Source: Collinsella sp. An268
Lineage (GTDB): Bacteria > Actinomycetota > Coriobacteriia > Coriobacteriales > Coriobacteriaceae
Direction: 5' to 3'
Assembly (NCBI RefSeq): GCF_002159765.1
Contig: NZ_NFJH01000005.1
Coordinates: 103,328 to 167,327, forward strand
Length of the DNA: 64,000 bases
A program made the translations under genes and the position numbers. The first letter of the stretch is position 1. Each line of letters begins with the position of its first letter. Below, in pieces: positions 10,392-19,433 of this stretch. The notes beneath the pieces were generated by a model, which saw only the letters and a program-made list of their open reading frames with translations, did not search any database and was not told where the DNA came from.

Positions 10392-11150
10392 GACCACCCG
10401 CAAAGCGGGTGGTCTGCTCTTAGGGTATAACCCTAGGGTCCCAGGCCAGGGGCTCAAGCCCCTGGCCTGAACTTCCGTTCAGGCCCGATAGCCCCTTGAC
10501 TCGTGGCGGGCCGGCCGAACCGGCGGCGCGCCCACCTACCCTGCGGCCCCCTCGCGAAGGGGTCCCCGTGCTCTTTGACGCTCAGCCCGTCCTGGGCGAT
10601 GTCGGCGCGCTCCTGCTCCCTTATGCACTTCGCGGCCGTCGCCCCGTTGAGCCCGACGGTGGAGACGCAGCGGCCCTCCGCCCAGAACTTCCTGCTCCCG
10701 AACTCGTGCTTGAGGTTCGCGTGCCGGTCGAACATGAGGAGCGAGCTCTTCCCCCTCAGGTACCCCATGAAGCTCGACACGCTGATCTTGGGCGGGATGC
10801 CGGCCGGCATGTCACGTGGTCCGGCATCAGGTGCCCCTCTATTATCTCGACCCCCTTCCAGCGGCACAGGTCCCGAAAGATCTGCGCCGGGTCCCTGCGG
10901 TACTCGTTGTAGATGGCCTTTCGCCTATACTTTGGCGAGAACACGATGTGGTACCTGCAGAGCCACTTCGTGTGAGCGAGGCTGTTGGCCTTCTGGGCCA
11001 CGGCAGCCACCTTCCCCTCGGGGCCGGCGACCCGAGCAATCACCATGCTAGAGGGGGGTTTCCTGTTGCGTAGCAAAGGTGGGGTCCACCCGCTGAGCGG
11101 GTGGATTTCCATGCCGCGCGAAGGGCGCGCGGCACAGGGTTGAGGACCCT
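10392..11150 (-). mobile_element. IS200/IS605-type insertion remnant
   Basis: A tnpA-like pseudogene is flanked by subterminal hairpins as in the IS200/IS605 family, which moves as single strands using end hairpins rather than terminal inverted repeats. Right-end side (plus-strand left): hairpins 10392-10414 (GACCACCCGC arms), 10421-10435 and 10442-10469. Left-end side: 11085-11105 (TCCACCCGC arms), 11112-11134 and 11136-11150. The two ends share the CCACCCGC/GCGGGTGG stem. No tnpB accessory gene is present. Exact ends are uncertain. Confidence 0.7.
10454..11046 (-). pseudogene. tnpA: IS200-family transposase TnpA, frameshifted and inactivated
   Basis: The N-terminal half (about 11046 to 10813) reads SLAHTKWLCRYHIVFSPKYR, the classic Y1 transposase start, up to MPDHV. 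One base is missing near 10812, so the frame shifts exactly where the HUH metal-binding motif (PDHVHML) should be. The C-terminal half (PPKISVSSFMG onward) continues in another frame. The catalytic tyrosine of the AKYIREQ helix is changed to cysteine (codon 10625-10627, AKCIREQE). The start is uncertain: ATG 11044-11046 or a nearer GTG before AQKANSLAH. Confidence 0.85.
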
Positions 11151-11155
11151 TACAA

Positions 11156-11189
11156 AAACGGCGTGCGGCCTCATCGCCGCACGCCGTTT
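11156..11189 (-). terminator. Rho-independent terminator of glnA (copy 1)
   Basis: A perfect 14-bp stem (11156-11169 with 11176-11189) has a 6-nt loop. On the minus strand it is followed by a run of five T. It lies 38 bp beyond the glnA stop. Confidence 0.85.
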
Positions 11190-11226
11190 CGCTCACACTC
11201 ACGCAACGTAGGGGAGCCCAGGCACC

Positions 11227-13317
11227 TTACACGTAGAACAGCATGTCGTCGTAGGTCGGCACCGGCCAGTAGTCGTGCGCGACCACGTCCTCCATGGCGT
11301 CCACCGCAGCCCGCAGCGCCTCCATGGCGGGAGCGACCTCGTGGGCGTAGACGTTCGCCTTCTCCTGCCAGCCCTCGGTCTCGAGCGCACGCGCATGGAC
11401 GTCGCGCAGGGCGAGGATGGCCTCGTTGATGGTGGTGACGCCCTCGAGCAGCTTCTCCAGGAGGTCGCGCTCGAAGTTCAGCGTGCTCACCCCACCTGCA
11501 CCCATAACCGTATCGATGCCCTTGGCGATCTTGGTCGCGTAGGCGCTGATGCGCGGCAGATAGGTGCGGCGCGCCATGCGCTCCATGGTGCGCGCCTCGA
11601 TGTTCATGCGCTTGGCGTACTTCTCGAGTTTGACCTCGTAGCGGCTCTCCACCTCGGCCTTATCGAGCACGCCCATCTCCGCAAAGAGAGAGCGCGCCTT
11701 CTCGCTCACCAGCGCGGGCAGCGCATCGGCCGTCGTCGGCAGGTTGGCAAGGCCGCGGCGCGCCGCCTCCTCGTGCCACTCCTCCGCATAGCCATTGCCG
11801 CCAAAGAGGATGCGCTGATGCTCGGTGAGCGTCGTGCGCACGAAGGCAAGCGCGCGCTCGGCGAAGTCCGATGCGGCGACGCCCTCCATCGCATCGGCAA
11901 AGCGCTTGAGCTCATGGGCGACGGCAGCGTCGAGCACCATGTTGGCGTCCGATACGTTGACCGCAGAGCCCGGCATGCGGAACTCGAACTTGTTGCCGGT
12001 AAAGGCGAACGGGCTCGTGCGGTTGCGGTCGGAGTTGTCCTGCTGGAGCTTGGGCAGCACATCCGTACCCAGGTCGAGCACGCCGTGCGCGGCATGCACG
12101 CTCGCCTTGCCGTCGACGATCTTCTGCACGCACTCGGTAAGCAGGTCGCCCAAGAAGATGGAGATGATGGCGGGCGGCGCCTCGTTGGCACCCAAGCGAT
12201 GGTCGTTGCCGCACGTGGCGACGCTTGCGCGCAAGAGGTCCTGATACTCGTCCACCGCCGCGATCACCGAGGCGAGAAAGACGAGGAACTGCAGGTTCTC
12301 CTCGGGCGTCTCGCCCGGGTCGAGCAGATTGGCATCCTCCGTGGCAATCGACCAGTTGTTGTGCTTGCCCGAGCCGTTGATGCCCTCGAAGGGCTTCTCG
12401 TGCTGCAGGCACACGAGCCCGTGCCGGCTCGCGATGATGCGCATCTCCTCCATGGTGATGAGGTTCTCGTCCACGGCGCGATTCGCGTTGGTAAAGACGG
12501 GGGCGAGCTCGTGCTGGCAGGGAGCGACCTCGTTGTGCTTGGTCTTGGCGGCGATGCCGAGTGCCCAGAGCTCGTCATCGAGCTCCTTCATGAAGTTGTT
12601 GACGGTGGGGCGAATGGCGCCGAAGTAATGCTCCTCGAGCTCCTGGCCCTTGCAGGGTGCCGCGCCAAACAGCGTGCGCCCCGTGATAATAAGGTCCGGG
12701 CGGCGCGCGTAGTCCTCCTCTTTGATGAGGAAGTACTCCTGCTCGTTACCGACGGACGGCACCACGCGCTTGGGGTGCTTGCCAAAGAGGGCGAGCACGC
12801 GCTTGGCCTCGCGGTCGATTGCCGCCATGGAGCGCAAAAGCGGCGTCTTCTTATCGAGCGCCTCACCGGTATAGGAGCAAAACGCCGTGGGGATGCAGAG
12901 CACCTCGTCCTTGATGAAGGCGGGCGACGTGGGATCCCAGGCGGTGTAGCCGCGCGCCTCGAACGTGGCGCGCAGCCCGCCGTTGGGGAAGCTCGACGCA
13001 TCCGGCTCGCCCTGGACGAGCTCCTTGCCCTTGAACTGGGAGATGGCGGTACCGTCTCCCATGGGCTCCAAGAACGCCTCGTGCTTCTCTGAGGTGATGC
13101 AGCTGAGCGGCTGGAACCAGTGCGCGTAATGCGTCGCGCCGCGCTCGATGGCCCAGGCCTTCATGGCGTGGGCGACCGCGTTCGCCAGATCAAGGTCGAG
13201 CGGCTTTCCCTCGTTTACGGTCGCATGCAGCTTCTTATATACATCTTTGGGCAAATAGCGCTTCTGCGCCGCATCGCCAAACACCATCGTGCCAAACCGT
13301 TCCTCCAACGCAGGCAT
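11227..13317 (-). CDS. glnA: Glutamine synthetase type III (copy 1)
   Basis: 696 residues, the length of the large GSIII (GlnN) family rather than GSI (about 450). It condenses glutamate, ammonia and ATP to glutamine in the cytosol. Conserved blocks include NEQEYF (metal ligands), [26 protein letters not shown] and [18 protein letters not shown]. Start ATG 13315-13317 is chosen because GGAGGAGGA lies directly upstream; an in-frame extension adds no homology. It is a paralogue of the enzyme at 33419-35509, which has the same length. An 11-bp phased operator array lies upstream. Confidence 0.96.
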   Translation of the reverse strand: MPALEERFGTMVFGDAAQKRYLPKDVYKKLHATVNEGKPLDLDLANAVAHAMKAWAIERGATHYAHWFQPLSCITSEKHEAFLEPMGDGTAISQFKGKELVQGEPDASSFPNGGLRATFEARGYTAWDPTSPAFIKDEVLCIPTAFCSYTGEALDKKTPLLRSMAAIDREAKRVLALFGKHPKRVVPSVGNEQEYFLIKEEDYARRPDLIITGRTLFGAAPCKGQELEEHYFGAIRPTVNNFMKELDDELWALGIAAKTKHNEVAPCQHELAPVFTNANRAVDENLITMEEMRIIASRHGLVCLQHEKPFEGINGSGKHNNWSIATEDANLLDPGETPEENLQFLVFLASVIAAVDEYQDLLRASVATCGNDHRLGANEAPPAIISIFLGDLLTECVQKIVDGKASVHAAHGVLDLGTDVLPKLQQDNSDRNRTSPFAFTGNKFEFRMPGSAVNVSDANMVLDAAVAHELKRFADAMEGVAASDFAERALAFVRTTLTEHQRILFGGNGYAEEWHEEAARRGLANLPTTADALPALVSEKARSLFAEMGVLDKAEVESRYEVKLEKYAKRMNIEARTMERMARRTYLPRISAYATKIAKGIDTVMGAGGVSTLNFERDLLEKLLEGVTTINEAILALRDVHARALETEGWQEKANVYAHEVAPAMEALRAAVDAMEDVVAHDYWPVPTYDDMLFYV

Positions 13318-13403
13318 AGGCGGTTCCTCCTCCCACGGCATTCGCCGTGCCATCGGGACTGCGATGGCGGCCACGTCCTCTGGCCTCCATCCGGACGCGA
13401 TTT

Positions 13404-13409
13404 AAGATA
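13404..13409 (-). promoter_or_regulatory. Candidate -10 of glnA copy 1
   Basis: TATCTT on the minus strand would start transcription about 80 nt before the glnA ATG and directly downstream of the pentamer array at 13420-13534. No convincing -35 is present, consistent with activator dependence. Confidence 0.35.
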
Positions 13410-13419
13410 CGAGGACGGT

Positions 13420-13534
13420 GTTACAGGGCGGTTGCCCCTTCGTAACCGGCGCGCTTCCAGGTGGTGAACACTTACGGTCGAAACGGTTTCCTGCCGATGG
13501 CGACCTCGTTGCCATTCCGTAGCAGGTCTGTTTC
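13420..13534. promoter_or_regulatory. 11-bp phased operator array between glnA and the M20 gene
   Basis: In one 11-bp register, plus-strand pentamers are GTTAC (13420), GTTGC (13431), GTAAC (13442), GCTTC (13453), GTGAA (13464), GTTTC (13486), GTTGC (13508), GTAGC (13519) and GTTTC (13530). Positions 13475 and 13497 do not match. These are GTnAC/GTTtC-like half-sites, as in the gltB array, spaced at one helical turn. The array sits between divergent genes and may act on glnA, the M20 gene, or both. Confidence 0.6.
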
Positions 13535-13625
13535 CACGAGATGACGCGGCGCCAGGACACCGCCGCGGGTGCGGTGCCGGCGCCTGACGTACTATAGAGC
13601 CGATACGCAACCGAGAGGAGACGCC

Positions 13626-14843
13626 ATGGCGGACACGCACGAGACGGCGCGCATCCAAAGCGCGGTACACGACATCGAGCCCCACATTATCGAGCTGCGC
13701 CGCCACTTCCACGCGCACCCCGAGCTCAGTCTCGAGGAGGTCGAGACCACGCGGGCCATCGCCGCCGAGCTCGACCGCATGGGCATCCCCTATGAGCGCC
13801 CCACCGCGACGGGGCTCATCGCCACGCTCCGCGGGACGGCCCCCGACGCCTACGACGCGTCCGGGGCTCCCCGGCGGCGCCTCCTCATGCGGGCCGACAT
13901 AGACGCCCTGCCCGTCACCGAGAAGACGGGAGAGCCTTTTGCCAGCCGGAACCCCGGCGTCATGCACGCCTGCGGGCACGACTGCCACACCGCGATGCTT
14001 CTGGGCGCCCTCCGCGTGCTCGCGCAGATGACCGACGCGCTCCACGGCGAGATCCGCGCCGTCTTCCAACCCTCGGAGGAAAACGGCCGGGGCGCGGCGT
14101 CGATGATCGACGCCGGCGCGGCAGACGGTGTCGACGGCGCCTTTGCCATGCACGTATGGAGCGAGATCGACGCCGGCCTCATCTCGTGCGAGCCAGGCCC
14201 GCGCATGGCCAACGTCGATTGGTTCCGCGTCGACGTGCGCGGCACCTCCTGCCACGGCGCCATGCCGCAGCGCGGCGCCGACGCCGTGGTGGTCGCCGCC
14301 GAGATAGCCAACGCGCTCCAGACCATCGTGAGCCGCGACGTCTCCCCCTTCGAGCCCGCCGTCGTCACCATCGGGGAGCTCCACGCGGGAACCGCGCGCA
14401 ACGTCATCGCCGGCGAGGCCTATCTCGCAGGCACGGTGCGCACCTACGGCAAGCGCACGCACGACGCCATGCCCGAGCTCATCAAGCGCATCTGCGTGCA
14501 CACGGCCGCGGCGCTCGGCGCCGAGGCGGAGCTTACCGAGTACACCGTCGCCCACCCCGCCGTGGTAAACGACGAGCGCGCCGCCGCCCGCTGCCGCCGC
14601 GCCGTCAAGCGCGTGCTCGGCCCTGAGGCCGTCGGCAGCTACCGGGGCACGCTCTCCGGCGAGGATTTCTCGCTCTTTCTCGAGCGCGTGCCCGGCGTGC
14701 TCGCGTTTGTGGGCGTGCGCAACCCCGCCGTCGGCGCCACGTTTGCCCAGCACTCGTGCTTCTATCGCGTCGACGAGTCGGTGCTCGCCCGAGGCACGGC
14801 GCTCGCCTGCCAATATGCCGTGGACTTCCTTACCGCGAGATGA
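13626..14843 (+). CDS. M20-family amidohydrolase (N-acyl amino acid / hippurate hydrolase-like)
   Basis: 405 residues, a cytosolic metallohydrolase of the M20D type that releases amino acids from N-acyl or related amides. Motifs in order: RADIDALPV, the metal and active-site block HACGHDCHTAMLLGA, EENGRGAASMIDAG with the general-base glutamate pair, and a C-terminal histidine in AQHSCFY. The dimerisation (lid) domain occupies the middle. Start ATG 13626 follows AGAGGAG. It is divergent from glutamine synthetase across the phased operator array, so it may be nitrogen-regulated. Exact substrate unknown. Confidence 0.85.
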   Translation: MADTHETARIQSAVHDIEPHIIELRRHFHAHPELSLEEVETTRAIAAELDRMGIPYERPTATGLIATLRGTAPDAYDASGAPRRRLLMRADIDALPVTEKTGEPFASRNPGVMHACGHDCHTAMLLGALRVLAQMTDALHGEIRAVFQPSEENGRGAASMIDAGAADGVDGAFAMHVWSEIDAGLISCEPGPRMANVDWFRVDVRGTSCHGAMPQRGADAVVVAAEIANALQTIVSRDVSPFEPAVVTIGELHAGTARNVIAGEAYLAGTVRTYGKRTHDAMPELIKRICVHTAAALGAEAELTEYTVAHPAVVNDERAAARCRRAVKRVLGPEAVGSYRGTLSGEDFSLFLERVPGVLAFVGVRNPAVGATFAQHSCFYRVDESVLARGTALACQYAVDFLTAR

Positions 14844-14998
14844 CGCCCGCTGACCGAACGATAACGCATGCCGCAAAACCCTTAACAAGCAGCATCCATC
14901 GTTGACGAAACGATGGCGCACGCGCGCCTGCCCCTTGACGTCCGTCTCGCACAATCTGGATGGCCGTGTAAACGGATCAACCAGACAAGGAGTGGTAT

Positions 14999-17900
14999 AT
15001 GGAACAGCACCTCGCTCATGAGGGCGTGTCGCGGCGCGGTCTCCTCAAGCTCGTGATGACGGCGGGCCTGGGGCTTGCGGCAGCGGGCACCGTCGACCCC
15101 GTCTTTGCCTACGCGGACGGACAGGGCCTGTCGCGCGACGGCGTGAAGGCGCGCTTCTTCATCGGCAGCGACCTGCATATCAACAACAACACGGGCGCCG
15201 AGCCGCGCGATGCGGACAAGAAGCTGCAGTTTGCCTTCGATACGGCTTACGCACTCGACCCCGAGCTCGACGCGTTCTGCCTGGTGGGCGACCTTACCGA
15301 CAACGGCAACAAAGGCCAGTACACGCGCCTCATGTCGCTCATCAACGACGGCGCGCACAACACAGGCTATGCCAACGGAACGGGCCGCACCCAGATGATC
15401 CTCTGCCAGGGCAACCACGAGACGTACGACCCCGGCGTGGCGGCCGCCCCCGAGCGCTTCAAGCTGTACACCGGGCAGGAGGCTACCAGGGTGGTCGACG
15501 TCAACGGCGTCACGGTGATTACCATGGGGCCTGCGGAAAACGGCTCCGGCGACGGCGACTACCGCCCGCACTTCGATTGGTTTGCCGAGCAGCTCGCAAC
15601 GCAGGTGGACAACACCACCGAGCCCTTCCTCGTTCTCACGCATCACCAGATGCGCGGCTCCAGCTACACCTCGCCCGAATGGCACGGCAACTTTGGCCAG
15701 GGTGAGGAGAGCGACTTCCAGGAGCTCATGGCCAGGTACCCCAACCTCATCCAGGTCTCGGGCCACAGCCACGCCACGCTTGAGGACGAGCGCTCCATCA
15801 GCCAGGACCTCGGCTTTACCGCCATCCAGGACGCCACCATCGGCGCGTATTACGAGAACGAGACGGGTAAGGTCGACCCCGAGAGCGGCAACGGCGCCTC
15901 GGTTCCGCCGCAGTCGGCGGAGATCTACACGCCGGGCAGCTTCCGCCCGGAGGCTTCGCAGGCCGTGATCCTCGACTTCATGGAGAACGACACCGTCAAG
16001 GCCTACCGCATCTCGCTCGTGCGCGCCAAGGCCGAGACCGAGGGCAAGGGCGTCGTCTACCTGTACGAGCCGTGGATCATCGACCCCACCGACATGCAGG
16101 CGTACACCTCCGCCCGCACCTCGACCGCCGCGCCCGTATGGCCCGCCGACGCGGCCGTGACGGTGGACGAGGTCGCCCACACCTCTGCCAAGGTGCACTT
16201 CCCCACTGCACAGCCCGGCTCCGACCGGGGCGACGACATGGTGCACGAATACAAACTCGTCGCCACCGCCGATGACGGCTCGAGCGTGACGAAGCGCATC
16301 TTTAACGACTACTACCGTCCGGCCACCTACATCCGCAACACGTGGGACGTGCTCATAAACGGCCTTTCCGCCGAGACGACCTACACGCTCTCCGTGTACG
16401 CGCAGACCTCCTGGAACAAGGAGGTGGGCTCCGAGGGCGCCGGCACCTGGGCCGACAGCGCGGGCCCCGCAGCGAACTCCACCTCGGTCGCACTCGTTTC
16501 CGCGCCCTTTACCACCGCCGCCCAGCCTGCGAGCCCGCGCGCGATCCTCGATATCGACTACCGTACCGGCTCGAACGAGGACACCATGGGTCATACCGCC
16601 ACCTTTGAGGCCGGCCCCGCCGTCGTCTCGGACGAGGAGCTCGGCTATACGGTGCTGGAGGCAGACGGGCATGCCGGTTGGGGCTACCAGCTTGAGGGCA
16701 CCGATTACGAGGCTTTTGTGGGCGCCTCGACGCACGAGTGCCTCTTCAAGCTCGTCGACAACCAGACCGACCAGTGCCTCTTCTCAAACCAGCAATCCGC
16801 AGGCGCGGGCTTTGAGGTGGAGAACGGCCAGATTGAGTTCTGGTACAACGACCAGGCGCGCCACATCATCGGCGCCCCCGTCGAGACCGGCACGTGGGTG
16901 CACGCCATCGCCACCTACGACGGCACCAACGTCACGCTCTACGTCAACGGCGAGCAGGTCGCCCAAGAGAGCGCCGGCACCATGACCGTGCCGAGCCCCA
17001 ACCGCTATTACGTCTGCTCTGACGTGAGCACGTCCAACACGCCCGAGATCTGCGCCGCAGCGGGCACGCGCGTCGCCTTTGCCCGTCTCTTCCCCTATGC
17101 CATGACGGCGGGGCAGGTATCAACCGCCTTCGCCGCGAGCAAGCTCGCCCCGGCACCGGCGAAACTCCTCGACGTCGATTTTGCCGCATGCGAGACCGGC
17201 GCCGATGTGGAGGACGCCGCCGGCCACGCCGCTGTGCACCCCGAGCTCGCCGCCACCGCGTCCCTCGTCTTTGACGAGAAGCTCGGCCAGAACGTCTTTG
17301 CCTGCGACGGCGTGAGCGCCTTTGGCTTTGCGTTTACCGAGGACGACTACACCTACCTGGGCAACGAGCACGCCCTCGAGTGCGTGTTCATGGCTCACGA
17401 CCTCGATACCGACCAGTGCTTCATCTCCAATCAGCAGAACTCGGGCGACGGTCTGGAGATCGCTGGGGACGGCGACACCCACGGCAAGATGGCCTTCTGG
17501 TTCAATTCCAACGGCTCAGGCACACCCAAGCCCGCCGGCGCCGTGAGCGCCGACGTCTGGCACCACGCCATCGGCGTCTATGCCTGCGGCAAGGTGCGCC
17601 TGTATATCGACGGCAAGCTGTGCGAGGAGCTCGAGGCCCAGGGCGGTCTTGAGGTGCCGCCCGCGAACTGCCGCAACTACTATGTGGGCGCAGACGTCTA
17701 CACCGGCGGCGGGGCGCAGATCTTCACCCAGCCCGGTTCCAAGATCGCCCGTGCGGCCATTCTCGCCAAAGCCCCCTCGCGCGAGGAGATCGCCCAGCTG
17801 GCAGCGGGCTTCCCGCTCGACCCCAACGCACCCGAGCCCGTCGACAAGACGGCACTTGCCGAGGCCGTGGACGCGTCGGCCCAGCTTGTCGAGAGCGATT

Positions 17901-18388
17901 GGACGGCCGCCTCGTGGCAGGCGTTTGCAACCGCGCTCGCTGAGGCCAAGGCGGTGCTCGACGATACGGCATCCTCGCAGGAGGAGGTCGACGCCGCACT
18001 GAACGCACTCGAGAGCGCCAAGGCCAACCTCGTAAAGGCCTCCAGCGGCGGCACGGGCACAGGCGACGGAGGCAACACCGGCGCGGGTGACGGCGGCAAC
18101 ACCGGCGGCGGCAACACCGGCAGCGCCAACGGCGGCAACACCGGCACCGGCGGTCAGACCGGCGGCAACGGCGGCAGCGCCAACGGCGGCAACACCGGCT
18201 CGAAGAAGCCCTCGTCCAAGCTTCCCTCCACCGGTGACGCCTCGCTTCTGGCCGGCGGTATCGCGAGCCTTTTGGGCGCAACGACCCTCAGCGCCGGCCT
18301 GCTCGCCCTACGGCACCGCACCCCGCAGGCAACCGCGGGAGACGACCTCGCCCAAGCCCTGGCTGAGGACGATGACATCGACGCATAG
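14999..18388 (+). CDS. LPXTG-anchored cell-wall metallophosphoesterase with LamG-like repeats
   Basis: 1129 residues. The N-terminus has a twin-arginine-type signal (SRRGLLK, then a hydrophobic stretch ending near residue 40). A calcineurin-like phosphoesterase follows with SDLH (57-60), GDLTDNG (97-103), GNHE (138-141) and GHSH near 255. Then comes a fibronectin-III-like segment and two homologous concanavalin/LamG-like modules (each with a DQCxxSNQQ motif), a FIVAR-like three-helix region and a Gly/Asn/Thr-rich linker. LPSTG begins at residue 1075, then a membrane helix and an acidic tail. Predicted to be sortase-attached and exposed on the surface. AAGGAG precedes the ATG. Confidence 0.88.
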   Translation: MEQHLAHEGVSRRGLLKLVMTAGLGLAAAGTVDPVFAYADGQGLSRDGVKARFFIGSDLHINNNTGAEPRDADKKLQFAFDTAYALDPELDAFCLVGDLTDNGNKGQYTRLMSLINDGAHNTGYANGTGRTQMILCQGNHETYDPGVAAAPERFKLYTGQEATRVVDVNGVTVITMGPAENGSGDGDYRPHFDWFAEQLATQVDNTTEPFLVLTHHQMRGSSYTSPEWHGNFGQGEESDFQELMARYPNLIQVSGHSHATLEDERSISQDLGFTAIQDATIGAYYENETGKVDPESGNGASVPPQSAEIYTPGSFRPEASQAVILDFMENDTVKAYRISLVRAKAETEGKGVVYLYEPWIIDPTDMQAYTSARTSTAAPVWPADAAVTVDEVAHTSAKVHFPTAQPGSDRGDDMVHEYKLVATADDGSSVTKRIFNDYYRPATYIRNTWDVLINGLSAETTYTLSVYAQTSWNKEVGSEGAGTWADSAGPAANSTSVALVSAPFTTAAQPASPRAILDIDYRTGSNEDTMGHTATFEAGPAVVSDEELGYTVLEADGHAGWGYQLEGTDYEAFVGASTHECLFKLVDNQTDQCLFSNQQSAGAGFEVENGQIEFWYNDQARHIIGAPVETGTWVHAIATYDGTNVTLYVNGEQVAQESAGTMTVPSPNRYYVCSDVSTSNTPEICAAAGTRVAFARLFPYAMTAGQVSTAFAASKLAPAPAKLLDVDFAACETGADVEDAAGHAAVHPELAATASLVFDEKLGQNVFACDGVSAFGFAFTEDDYTYLGNEHALECVFMAHDLDTDQCFISNQQNSGDGLEIAGDGDTHGKMAFWFNSNGSGTPKPAGAVSADVWHHAIGVYACGKVRLYIDGKLCEELEAQGGLEVPPANCRNYYVGADVYTGGGAQIFTQPGSKIARAAILAKAPSREEIAQLAAGFPLDPNAPEPVDKTALAEAVDASAQLVESDWTAASWQAFATALAEAKAVLDDTASSQEEVDAALNALESAKANLVKASSGGTGTGDGGNTGAGDGGNTGGGNTGSANGGNTGTGGQTGGNGGSANGGNTGSKKPSSKLPSTGDASLLAGGIASLLGATTLSAGLLALRHRTPQATAGDDLAQALAEDDDIDA

Positions 18389-18434
18389 CGTCCGTTTTAC
18401 ATCCGGCCGCGCAGGGCACCAGCGCGCATAGCAG

Positions 18435-18470
18435 CGGGGCGGCGACGGGATCGAACCCGTCGCCGCCCCG
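18435..18470 (+). terminator. Terminator after the surface phosphoesterase
   Basis: A perfect 15-bp stem (18435-18449 with 18456-18470) has loop ATCGAA and is followed by TTT. It lies between the convergent phosphoesterase and metQ genes and may serve both. Confidence 0.8.
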
Positions 18471-18528
18471 TTTGGCACGCTAAGCGCCCTTGACGATGCG
18501 GATGGTGTCCAGCCGGTCGCGCGCCACC

Positions 18529-19362
18529 TTAGAACGCCGCCTGCACGGAGTCGCCAAACGTCTCCTCGAGGTAGGCCTTGAAGTCCTCGGTCTGGAGCAC
18601 CTGGACGAGCGCCGCGATGCACTCGTCGTCCTCGAGCTCGGGACGGGTGCAGATGACGTTCGCGTACTCCTCGGCGATGACCGCGGAATCAGCGCTCTCC
18701 TGCGCCACGGCATCGGCAAGCGAAAGGCCCGCGTCGATGGCGTAGTTGCCGTTGATGACGGCAAAGTCGACGTCGGCGAGCGTGGAGGGGAGCATGGCCG
18801 CCTCCTGCTCGGAGAACTGGATGTTGTGCGGGTTGTCCACGATATCGTTGGGGGTCGCCTCGAGCCCGGCGTCATCGGAGAGCGTGATCACACCCTGCTC
18901 CTGCAGAAGCAGCAACGCGCGGCCCTCGTTGGTGGGGTCGTTGGGGATGGAGATGGTGGCGCCGTCGGCAATCGCGGCGAGGTCCGTCGAGCGCCCCGCG
19001 AAGACGCCCATCGGCTCGAAGTGGATCTTGCCGGCGTTGACGAGGTCGGTGCCGTTCTCGGCGTTGTAGTTGTTGAGGTAGTTGATGTGCTGGAAGTAGT
19101 TGGCATCCAGGTCGCCGGACGTAACGTCCTGGTTGGGCTTGATGTAGTCGGTGTACTCCGTCACCTCGAGCGTGATGCCCTGCTCCTCAAGACGCGGCGC
19201 GACGAAGTCGGTCAGGATCTCGGCGTGCGGGCTCGGCGAGGCACCGATCTTGATGGTGCCGTGCTCGTGCGCGGCCTGGCCGCCGCAACCGGCGAGCGTC
19301 GAGGCGGCGAGCACCGCCGCGGAGGCGAAGAGGGAGCGGCGGGAAAGCGAGAAGTTCTGCAT
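18529..19362 (-). CDS. metQ: Methionine ABC transporter substrate-binding lipoprotein MetQ
   Basis: 277 residues of the NlpA/MetQ family. It binds methionine outside the membrane and delivers it to MetI. The signal peptide contains two arginines (SRRSLFAS) and a lipobox LAGC with acylated Cys26. The mature part has the family motifs EYTDYIKPNQDVTSGDLDAN and YFQHINYLN. Start ATG 19360-19362 is preceded by AAAGGA. Third gene of the metNIQ operon, 71 bp after metI. Confidence 0.95.
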   Translation of the reverse strand: MQNFSLSRRSLFASAAVLAASTLAGCGGQAAHEHGTIKIGASPSPHAEILTDFVAPRLEEQGITLEVTEYTDYIKPNQDVTSGDLDANYFQHINYLNNYNAENGTDLVNAGKIHFEPMGVFAGRSTDLAAIADGATISIPNDPTNEGRALLLLQEQGVITLSDDAGLEATPNDIVDNPHNIQFSEQEAAMLPSTLADVDFAVINGNYAIDAGLSLADAVAQESADSAVIAEEYANVICTRPELEDDECIAALVQVLQTEDFKAYLEETFGDSVQAAF

Positions 19363-19433
19363 GATGATTCCTTTCAAGAAAAGCGATGGCTCTACGTTGT
19401 GGCAGACCGGACGGTACGACCGGTCGGGGATGC

